Assembly (NCBI GenBank): GCA_026692905.1
Contig: JAPLNL010000037.1
Location: 1 to 55,488 of the forward strand
Reading direction: 5' to 3'
Length of the DNA stretch: 55,488 bases
Source: Planctomycetota bacterium
Lineage (GTDB): Bacteria; Planctomycetota; Planctomycetia; Pirellulales; Pirellulaceae
Position numbers and translations under genes: made by a program. Positions 9,901-15,894 of this stretch are shown piece by piece. Each line of letters starts with the position of its first letter. Position 1 is the stretch's first letter. The notes under the pieces were generated by a model that ran no database searches, was not told the origin of the DNA, and saw only the letters and a list, made by a program, of their open reading frames with translations.

Positions 9901-10627
9901 CCACACTGACGACCAAGCTTTTGGTCAATTGCCATACGATGCGAAGACCGGGATCGGGAATACGAAAAGCATCGTTGGTTGCAATCAAGAAGTAGCTGAT
10001 TCCTAAAAGAATGGCGGTCACAGTCCAAATGGTCCATCGAACAACCCGTGTTTTCGGATTCCATCCAATGCACCAAACCAATGCCCCAGCCGCGAGGCCC
10101 CAGACGCTTGCCTTCACGCCGCTCCAAAGCCAATCGTAGCTAAAGGGCGGTTCACCTTGCAGACCATCCCCCAAGTGTGCGCTCAGCACGATTAAGCCGA
10201 CCAAGATAAAGCCGATGACCGTAAAGAACATGCCGGCAACAAAGCGGCCACCTTTCGCGTTCATCGCAAAGCGAGTTAGTTTGGCAGCGATCAGGTTGAC
10301 CAGCAAAATTAAGCCAATAGCCGCCCCGCCTGGGATTGCAAATGCGCCCCGAACGGTTTCCTTGTGCGGCCAAATCGTTTGAGGCATGAACACATCGAAT
10401 GGAACCGATGCGACCCAGCTATTGAAGTATTGTTTCTTGACATCGACGATGGTCTCTTCGTCTTGAGCCAATGTCCCAACGAACAGGATCAACGTTCCCA
10501 ATGCAAACATGGTGACCGTGATCTTGAGCGAGCCCATCGCGCGGAGAGCGAGCCAAACGACCCTACCCAAATCAAGTGGGGCGGCGGTCGTCGATACAGC
10601 ACCACTACTAAATGTTCCAGTTGCCAC
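6923..10627 (-). CDS. ccsBA: Fused ResB-CcsA cytochrome c biogenesis protein
   Basis: The 1234-residue membrane protein joins both halves of the system II haem-delivery complex. The N-terminal ResB/CcsB part (about residues 25-560) has helices, a large periplasmic domain and a terminal helix. The C-terminal CcsA part (about 920-1225) has the tryptophan-rich haem-handling motif in WGRFWGWDPKENGA, with flanking histidines in WLSTHVVS and GVGLHSYGF. Between them lies an extra periplasmic stretch of about 370 residues. The start is GTG at 10627, with GGGAG about 10 nt upstream inside the end of the lipoprotein gene. It would move haem across the membrane and attach it to apocytochromes c, consistent with the haem-motif protein further along. 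Confidence 0.9.
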   Translation of the reverse strand: MATGTFSSGAVSTTAAPLDLGRVVWLALRAMGSLKITVTMFALGTLILFVGTLAQDEETIVDVKKQYFNSWVASVPFDVFMPQTIWPHKETVRGAFAIPGGAAIGLILLVNLIAAKLTRFAMNAKGGRFVAGMFFTVIGFILVGLIVLSAHLGDGLQGEPPFSYDWLWSGVKASVWGLAAGALVWCIGWNPKTRVVRWTIWTVTAILLGISYFLIATNDAFRIPDPGLRIVWQLTKSLVVSVVLLVGLLLLFGNRGGNVLIHLGVGLLMLGQFIFGDAQHEERVAIFEGQKTQVAYELDTVELAFVDKSDQDKNHVVAFEHPMLQQSLANKKFITAEKIPFEIRVDRWMTNSTREERKRLPDSSDEDYEVMGVGIREFEFKELPKSGGAKSQTNYATAYVTLRNKEDKRVIGKFAVSQLFNDDAIMYKSEYEQAEAAGKTWDFGLRFRRNYKPYSIILDDVVMEEYTGTSKPKDYSSYVKIKDSQGDTLQQGRIWMNNPMRFRGETFYQSGYMNGSMNPYGVEQTTLQVVTNAGWLIPYVACVLCGLGMLVHFGGTFARFASRYDRLRLATGELSAKLMPNKGLAGLGKRDITAIVLPIVACSLIGLWIARSASIPKVSAEQINWYAIGEIPVQYGGRIKPLASAAGEVLEVLSNKKFALSKDGHTYEPDFKTGAKIGAAQWILSVFAREEWVLDSPLIRIDAVETTNALGLQRHTSNRYSYNQIREGLSKIPDQLESLFKTKREDWSFEQSKLAEAVDKVSTLDNLFAAYTPITPRNFGDSSQVIAALRSLQPEVERIRSRGPIAILPPLVSNAPQSGEKAPPAKWDAFGPALFETVKNKTAGVESKTESVLSLMALMESVSADEKKPSTINEKTADFKASVIKEFGSTIRVGKVPFEAWYENFSPIAISKTLYVICGVLAFASFIVARDSLRRTAFSLCVITLLVHTTAIVCRIYISERPPVATLYSAAVFIGWAIVLFCTVTELLFPVSISVLVASVAGYLTLQVAHVLNVGDSMPVLEAVLDTQFWLSTHVVSVSLGYSATFAAGLLGIGIVIFTLLERIAPKPNLNRSSFLAAVAPKSGDRWEFALGVEVIPTLYRICYGVVCFGLFFSFVGTVLGGLWGDDSWGRFWGWDPKENGAMMIVLWNALLLHAKWDKMVKALGFGILAIFGNIITAWSMFGTNLLGVGLHSYGFNATTFYYLAFFALSQAIVILVGIGLVFFRGNRPQVDLE

Positions 10628-10633
10628 GCGGAG

Positions 10634-11818
10634 TTACTCCCAACGCAATGTGTTGACAAAGCTCAAAAAGGTTGACTTCTCTTCTTCCATCATCCGCAAT
10701 TCGCAGTTTAGTTTCACGAACATGCTCATTCCTCCCTCGCCCATCGGGATGGCTACCACTAACAGTGAACGGGCATCGGGTTGATCCGAAGCGCGAATCG
10801 AATAGAGTTTCGCGGTCTTCGTTCCAACTTGGAGCGTTTCCGCTTGTTCGACCGTTTTCAACGCCAGTGATTCCAAGGTCGCTTGGTCGTTGACAGAGAT
10901 GGTTTGGCTGAGCCACATACCTGCATTTTGCACAGGTATGTCTCTTGCTGTGCTAACGGTGATCTCAGCTTCTTTCCCCTCTTTGGTGACTTTGAAGGTC
11001 GCTTCTCGGTAGGGTTTCGGAGGCTGCAGTTCCCAAGCATCCGGTTTGTCATAAGTCAATTTCAACGCAGGGCGTGCACTCGGTGGGGCGGCTATCGCTG
11101 GTTCCGCGGATACAGGTGGTGTCGAAACGGCAGGAGTTGCCGTTGAGCCTGATGCTCCATCTCCATTGGCATCAAACAAGTAGGCTGGCATAGCAGCTCC
11201 GTCGCGAGGTATCGTCGGAAGCTCACGTTGCAAATCGGACACGGTGGTCGGCGGTAGCTCTAGTTGTCCTCGCCAACGATTGATTTGACTGAGCAAGTAG
11301 TTTTCCCAAGCGGCGGTCTCGGCAGGCTTATCGTATTTCGAAACCGTAAATCGAATGCGTCCCGCAGGAGCTTCGTAGTTGATCTCTGCGATCATCTCCG
11401 CAAGGCCGATCCCGGCGTTCGCATTGTCCAGCAGATTGAGCGTCCAGCCTGGAGGTAGTTCGAACTTGGGGGAACCCGACGCGGGATCGACCGCGAACGC
11501 CTCAACGACAGTGCGGAAGGCGGATTCCGCGGATGCCAATTGGGTGGCGCGATCCGTTGCCTTGACGAAGTAGACGTGGTTGTTGTCTGGGATGACGGCG
11601 CCCAGGATTCGACGTTCGGGCAAGGGGATGCGACTGCCACCCATCATGGGCGGTAACGCTTGGCGAGGCTTGGGCTCCCGTCCTTTGACAAACTCGCTTT
11701 CGACTTTAGGTGCGTCATAAGACCGCGCATGATATTCTCGTGAGCAGCCTAAAAACGCAGCGAAAGCCGCAATGATCAAGGTCGAACGGAGGGGACGTGA
11801 ATGGGGATCTTGCGACAA
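10634..11818 (-). CDS. Putative lipoprotein of unknown function
   Basis: The 394-residue protein starts at a TTG codon; no upstream ATG or GTG gives a sensible N-terminus. It has a hydrophobic segment ending in AAFLGC, a lipobox-like site, so it is probably lipid-anchored. Two similar alpha/beta modules, each with a WTLNLLDN- or WELQPPKP-type tract, are separated by a Pro/Ala/Ser-rich linker at about residues 220-250. The gene ends 6 nt before the ResB-CcsA start, so it leads that operon and may assist cytochrome maturation. I do not recognise a named family. Confidence 0.75.
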   Translation of the reverse strand: MSQDPHSRPLRSTLIIAAFAAFLGCSREYHARSYDAPKVESEFVKGREPKPRQALPPMMGGSRIPLPERRILGAVIPDNNHVYFVKATDRATQLASAESAFRTVVEAFAVDPASGSPKFELPPGWTLNLLDNANAGIGLAEMIAEINYEAPAGRIRFTVSKYDKPAETAAWENYLLSQINRWRGQLELPPTTVSDLQRELPTIPRDGAAMPAYLFDANGDGASGSTATPAVSTPPVSAEPAIAAPPSARPALKLTYDKPDAWELQPPKPYREATFKVTKEGKEAEITVSTARDIPVQNAGMWLSQTISVNDQATLESLALKTVEQAETLQVGTKTAKLYSIRASDQPDARSLLVVAIPMGEGGMSMFVKLNCELRMMEEEKSTFLSFVNTLRWE

Positions 11819-11824
11819 AATAAG

Positions 11825-11838
11825 CGTGAACTCTCACG
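11825..11838. other. Short palindrome upstream of the lipoprotein operon; the rest of the 420-bp spacer is featureless
   Basis: CGTGA and TCACG arms sit a few bases upstream of the TTG start of the lipoprotein gene and could be an operator or a leader hairpin. The remaining spacer to 12238, between this operon and the divergent HD-GYP-like gene, must hold both promoters. I see no convincing ORF, RNA or clear hexamer pair in it. Confidence 0.3.
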
Positions 11839-12238
11839 TTTTGGGGAATGAAAACACAGGTGGGTGGGTATTAAAGGCTGCGGAATAGAAAGCCTGGCTG
11901 GTTGATATTGTCAATGGTCGAGTGGGGCTCCAATCTTTAGTACGCATCAACTCCAGTATAGGAGCGGAACCGAGGGGAGTCATGTCGAAATCCAAAGGTC
12001 TCGGTGCGACGTTTCATTTGGTTTTTCGATATTTGAACCATTTTGTTAGCCGGAACTGCAATCTTTGCGAAAATTTCAGTCCTCACGAATCGAAACCTAC
12101 GAAAAATCGAGGAAAATACCGGCGAAAAGCCTTAGTCTTTCAAAATGCAAGCAATATTTCGACGCGTTGCAGGTATTTGCACCGCTTTCGCTAGACCTGC
12201 AATGCTAGCCCCAAGCACTTATTAAGGATACTTTTTGG

Positions 12239-13507
12239 ATGGGCAAAACCACGGATTTTCAAGAAACCTGGGTTATCGAGACCGCCGATTTGGTGATCGG
12301 ATCGACGTTAAGCTTCGATCTCAACGACGCGAAGGGTGCCGTTCTTCATAAATCGGGCGCTCCTATTTCCAGACGGCTGCTCGATCTCCTGGAAAAAAAA
12401 GGCATTCGTTCCGTCACAGTCAAGGGGCACCAACCTGTTTCGGATGACTTCCAATCCGTTCTTTTGTCGCACTATGATTCGGCAAAAATGGATCGGTTGG
12501 ATCAAGTCTTCGCCGAATGCGAAGCGTCACTCAGGCGGTTTCTCCAATGCCTACAACAAAAAAGAATGGGAGATACGGCTGATTTGGTTTTGCAAGTTGA
12601 CCAGTTTATGGCTCAAGCGAAGAAAGATTCGTCTGCAGCATTCGCCATGCTTTCCAGTCGCATTCAAGCATCGCCACCCGAGATCATCGATAGGATCACT
12701 TCTCGGTCCACCACTTTAGCGTTGATGGGTGTTACGACCGGTGTCCTGATGGGGCTTTCCCGAGAGGATTGCGGCTTGGTTGGAATTACGGGGCTGTTGC
12801 ATGATTGTTCTCTCTTGTTGCATCCCGAATGGTTTCGTAATGGTGCGATTATCGCCAATCCAAAGGTTATCGAAAAGTTTCGAAATCATCCGATCGAGAG
12901 TATGGAGTTGCTAAAAGAGATAGATGGATTCGACGCCGAAGTCTTAACAGCGATTGCTCAGGTACACGAACAGTTTGATGGCTCGGGATTTCCTCATGGC
13001 CTTTCAAGCGGGGTTCCGATTGCGGCTCGCGTTTTAAATGCGGCGGACGCATACCTAAACTTGGTGCTTCCCTTATTTCCAACGAAGCGCATTGTGCCGG
13101 CTGATGCACTGGCAGTACTTTGCCACAACGCTGCTAAACGAAGGTTTGATCCAAAGGTGGTGCGAAGCCTCATCAGGGGAATGTCCATCTATCCAATCGG
13201 TTCGATCGTAGAACTCGATGATCAATCGGAAGCGATCGTCGTAAGTAGCAATTCGACGAATGCGATGGAACCGACCGTTCGTCACTTGAATGCGGAAAAC
13301 GGCGCAATGGATCTAAGCAAGTCCCCGCGAATCATTGTCGGTCCAAGTACCCGCGGCGATGCTTCCGTAGTTCGCGTCGCGAGGTCGAGTTTGAACGAAT
13401 CGCTTTGGCGCTACGATCTCGAAACGGACGCAATATCCTCTCTCCGGGAGGGTCGGCCAGAGGCCGGGGAGGTTGAACTGGCTTGTACAATTGCCGCTAG
13501 CAGTTAA
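12239..13507 (+). CDS. Degenerate HD-GYP domain protein
   Basis: The 422-residue protein begins with the short segment common at the N-terminus of HD-GYP proteins (GSTLSFDLNDAKGAVLHKSG, about residues 21-40). An HD-GYP core follows at about 165-310. Visible motifs are LLHD (HD pair), NHPIESMELL (third histidine) and VHEQFDGSGFPHGL in place of HHExxDGxGYPxGL. The lysine of HDxGK is missing (the sequence is HDCSL) and GYP is GFP. HD-GYP enzymes break down cyclic di-GMP; these changes suggest altered metal binding or a sensor role. It stands alone on the plus strand. Confidence 0.8.
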   Translation: MGKTTDFQETWVIETADLVIGSTLSFDLNDAKGAVLHKSGAPISRRLLDLLEKKGIRSVTVKGHQPVSDDFQSVLLSHYDSAKMDRLDQVFAECEASLRRFLQCLQQKRMGDTADLVLQVDQFMAQAKKDSSAAFAMLSSRIQASPPEIIDRITSRSTTLALMGVTTGVLMGLSREDCGLVGITGLLHDCSLLLHPEWFRNGAIIANPKVIEKFRNHPIESMELLKEIDGFDAEVLTAIAQVHEQFDGSGFPHGLSSGVPIAARVLNAADAYLNLVLPLFPTKRIVPADALAVLCHNAAKRRFDPKVVRSLIRGMSIYPIGSIVELDDQSEAIVVSSNSTNAMEPTVRHLNAENGAMDLSKSPRIIVGPSTRGDASVVRVARSSLNESLWRYDLETDAISSLREGRPEAGEVELACTIAASS

Positions 13508-13516
13508 CCCTACCCT

Positions 13517-13540
13517 CGCTTCGGCTGACTGTTAAACGAG
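13517..13540. repeat. Partial copy of the family C motif
   Basis: The stretch CTTCGGCTGACTGTT matches one arm of the full inverted repeat at 23674-23730. It lies just after the HD-GYP-like gene and shows that this arm occurs alone as well as in pairs. Confidence 0.5.
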
Positions 13541-13649
13541 TGAATCAGCTAGCCCCCCAGTCTCGTCAGAACCTAAGGGTTCGCAGCTGGCGGCGAATCC
13601 GAAAACGAATCATTTTCAGCGTTGACACGGGAATCTCGTCGGCTAGACT

Positions 13650-13872
13650 CATGCCTAAGTGTGGTGGCGAGGGAGTCTTGACTCCTATTCGCAAACAGGG
13701 AACTTCGGTGAAATTCCGAGACGGTCCGGCCGCTGTAAGTTATCCGCGATGCATTTGTGTGTCGCAACCAGAGCTTCCTTCTAACGGGAAGTGCCATTGC
13801 TCGAATTCGAGTGAGAAGGCAACGAAGCTTGGGTGATGACGAAGTCAGAAGACCTACCATGCTTGTGGCATG
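13650..13872 (+). ncRNA. Cobalamin riboswitch-like leader
   Basis: Conserved parts of the cobalamin aptamer are visible in order: GGGAA (13698-13702), GGTGAAATTCC (13707-13717), GGCCGCTGTAAG (13728-13739), and the 3' box AAGTCAGAAGACCTACC (13842-13858). A closing P1 stem can be drawn. 13657-13667 pairs with 13854-13864 over 11 positions including G-U pairs, and is extended by CATGCC (13650-13655) with GGCATG (13867-13872). Peripheral hairpins occur near 13776-13790 and 13800-13811. The gene starts at 13955, so the RNA sits in its leader. Cobalamin riboswitches normally turn off B12 uptake or synthesis genes when B12 is plentiful. The match was made by eye. Confidence 0.85.
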
Positions 13873-13910
13873 TTATCGTCCTCCGGGTTTGGGACGCGTG
13901 CTGGTTTTTT
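13858..13910 (+). promoter_or_regulatory. Candidate riboswitch expression platform
   Basis: CATGC (13858-13862) can pair with GCATG (13868-13872), which would use bases that also form the 3' side of P1, so the two folds exclude each other. A second hairpin (CGTCC at 13877-13881 with GGACG at 13892-13896) is followed, about 8 nt later, by six T residues (13905-13910). This may be a weak terminator. The mechanism is inferred from pairing only. Confidence 0.45.
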
Positions 13911-13954
13911 CGTGAATTTCACGGCCGATGTTGCCCTTCCCTTCAGGACCGACC

Positions 13955-14797
13955 ATGCTCCAGCGCGTAATGGCTCTTTCGTTTTTCGTTTTCATGTTCA
14001 ATTCCCCGGCACTCGGGGACATGATTACGTTCGAAGACAAGACGACGTACACGGCAACGGGTGCCAATGGAAGCTACTACAACGGAAATTCAGGCACCAA
14101 CGTTTCGAACTCGGCAGGATGGAGTTCTGGAGGCGTTCAATTCAACAATGCTTATGATGGTACCTTTAATGTTTGGTCCGGATTTGCCTACTCAAGCGTT
14201 GCGAACTCAACCACCGCTGGGTTTACCAACCAATACGCAGCATTTCCAGGCGGCGGTTCTTCTTCGTCGCAATACGCAGTTGCCTTTAACTTTGGTCAAG
14301 GAGACGCAGTTGTCTCTTTTGCAGCACCCGTCACTGTAAACAGTGCGGACTTTGCGAATACAACATACACGGCGCTCTCCATGCGAGATGGCGATGCGTT
14401 TTCGAAAAAATTTGGAGGCGATTTAGGAAACGACCTCGATTTCCTGCGACTCGATGTTTACGGGTATTTAGGAGGCGTCAATACAGGTACGACCAGTCTG
14501 TACTTGGCGGACTATCGGTTTAGCAACAACAGCTTGGACTTTATACTCAATGGATGGTCCACGCAAAATCTTACAGGGCTGGGCGTGGTGGACTCGTTGC
14601 AATTCGATTTGATTTCCAGCGACGTCGGCGTATTTGGAACGAACACGCCAACGTATTTTGCCTTGGACAACTTGAGCATTACAGCAGTACCCGAACCGAC
14701 AACCGTTGCGATGATTTCTTTGGCTTCGGTTGTCGTGTCGTTTTGTCGTAGAAAAAAGCGTTTGCCAAGTCACCAGAACGAAAAAGCTCCGTCATAA
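13955..14797 (+). CDS. DUF4465-like PEP-CTERM secreted protein under a B12 riboswitch
   Basis: I choose ATG 13955 because AGGA lies 6 nt upstream and the protein then begins with a clean signal peptide (MLQRVMALSFFVFMF). An in-frame ATG at 13928 is less likely. The mature part looks like a DUF4465 domain: an N-terminal TFED-type start, WSGFAYSSV, NQYAAFPGG, MRDGDAFSKKFGGD, LADYRF and NTPTYFALDN. It ends with the sorting signal VPEPTT, a hydrophobic helix and RRKKR. PEP-CTERM signals route proteins to the cell surface by exosortase. With the upstream cobalamin riboswitch, a role in capturing B12 or related cobamides outside the cell is a reasonable hypothesis. Confidence 0.85.
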   Translation: MLQRVMALSFFVFMFNSPALGDMITFEDKTTYTATGANGSYYNGNSGTNVSNSAGWSSGGVQFNNAYDGTFNVWSGFAYSSVANSTTAGFTNQYAAFPGGGSSSSQYAVAFNFGQGDAVVSFAAPVTVNSADFANTTYTALSMRDGDAFSKKFGGDLGNDLDFLRLDVYGYLGGVNTGTTSLYLADYRFSNNSLDFILNGWSTQNLTGLGVVDSLQFDLISSDVGVFGTNTPTYFALDNLSITAVPEPTTVAMISLASVVVSFCRRKKRLPSHQNEKAPS

Positions 14798-14808
14798 AGG
14801 ATTGTGCC

Positions 14809-15639
14809 ATGGAACGAAGAATCGTCTTTCGAGCCGCATCGATCGCCGAAGCACCGGGGTCTTGGAAGCGGACTGGTGTGACCATGGTAGAGCTATTGGT
14901 CGTGTTTGCGATTATTGGCGTCTTGGCCTCTGTGCTATTGCCCGCGGTTCAATTTGCGAGGGAAGCAGCAAGGGGATTTTCTTGTAAGAACAATTTGAAG
15001 CAAATTGGGCTCGCACTGCACAATTATCACGATGTGAATCGCGTGCTACCTGTTGGATGCCTCGAATGGCGTGGGTTTCGAACCCCACCTGCGAACCGGC
15101 AATTGGCGTGGTCCTCGTTCCTGTTACCCTTTTTGGAGCAACAGACACTCCATTCCCAGATCGACTTTGGTAAAGCCTTCGATCATGCGATCAATGCCAA
15201 ACCCGCTGCCCAGCGTCTAAGTGTGTTTGAATGTCCAACGGCGCAGAATCGAACTTTGATACGAGCCCAAACCGATTACGGCGGATTGTTCGGAGAGATC
15301 ATCCTGGATCGCGAACAAGATGATGGAGTTTTCTTGTACGATCGGACCATTGCTCTACGCGATATTCTCGATGGAACGACAAACACCATCGCCGTGTCAG
15401 AGGACATTGGCGGTCCAGACAGCGAATGGATCAACGGACGAAATGTCTTCGTGCAAAGCGGGGGCATCAACGACCGGACGGTTTGGATCGGTGACAATGA
15501 AATTCGCAGCAAACACCCAGGCGGCGCGATGGTCTTGTTCGTCGATGCACGCGTTGTCCTGCTGGGGGACTCGACAGACAAACGCGTGCTTGGCCAATCC
15601 ATTACGAGAGCGAAACAGGAGGCTAATTCCTTGGAGTAA
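14809..15639 (+). CDS. DUF1559 prepilin-like protein
   Basis: The 276-residue protein has a type IV prepilin-like N-terminus: a basic leader of about 23 residues, then GVTMVELLVVFAIIGVLASVLLP with the glutamate at position +5 relative to the methylated residue. The DUF1559 signature NNLKQIGLALHNYHD follows. The C-terminus has HPGGAMVLFVDARV, typical of the family. AAAGG overlaps the stop of the DUF4465 gene and sits 8 nt before this ATG, so both genes are coupled and share the riboswitch. DUF1559 proteins are abundant in planctomycetes and of unknown function; a pseudopilin role is likely. Confidence 0.88.
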   Translation: MERRIVFRAASIAEAPGSWKRTGVTMVELLVVFAIIGVLASVLLPAVQFAREAARGFSCKNNLKQIGLALHNYHDVNRVLPVGCLEWRGFRTPPANRQLAWSSFLLPFLEQQTLHSQIDFGKAFDHAINAKPAAQRLSVFECPTAQNRTLIRAQTDYGGLFGEIILDREQDDGVFLYDRTIALRDILDGTTNTIAVSEDIGGPDSEWINGRNVFVQSGGINDRTVWIGDNEIRSKHPGGAMVLFVDARVVLLGDSTDKRVLGQSITRAKQEANSLE

Positions 15640-15721
15640 GCACCATTGCTTTGGAGATACCCAGTTTAATCACCCTCCCTCTGGAAGGGTCGAGCGAAGC
15701 GAGGGGAGGGTGAAGTCACCG

Positions 15722-15827
15722 CTGTAAACATGTTTCCAACGAGTTTACCTAAGTCATTCATTGCTCGGGAGGGTGAGGCTCCTGCCGAACCTTTGTACCG
15801 TTGGCTCGGCAGGAGCCTCTCCCTCCC
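15722..15827. repeat. Family A 106-bp repeat, third copy
   Basis: Same 106-bp element as 65-170, differing at four positions. The hairpin arms are GAGGCTCCTGCCGA and TCGGCAGGAGCCTC. Another short hairpin (CCCTCTGG to GAGGGGAGGG, about 15675-15710) precedes it. It lies between the DUF1559 gene and the convergent aldolase gene. Confidence 0.85.
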
Positions 15828-15894
15828 GAGTAAAAAGGTGCCCAGTTGAAGTCGGCGCGAAGTGACTTTGAACTGCTAAAACTCTTGCCAAACC

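Noticed and set aside
11922-12194. 90-codon ORF before the HD-GYP-like gene
   Set aside because: Random composition, no binding site; treated as intergenic.
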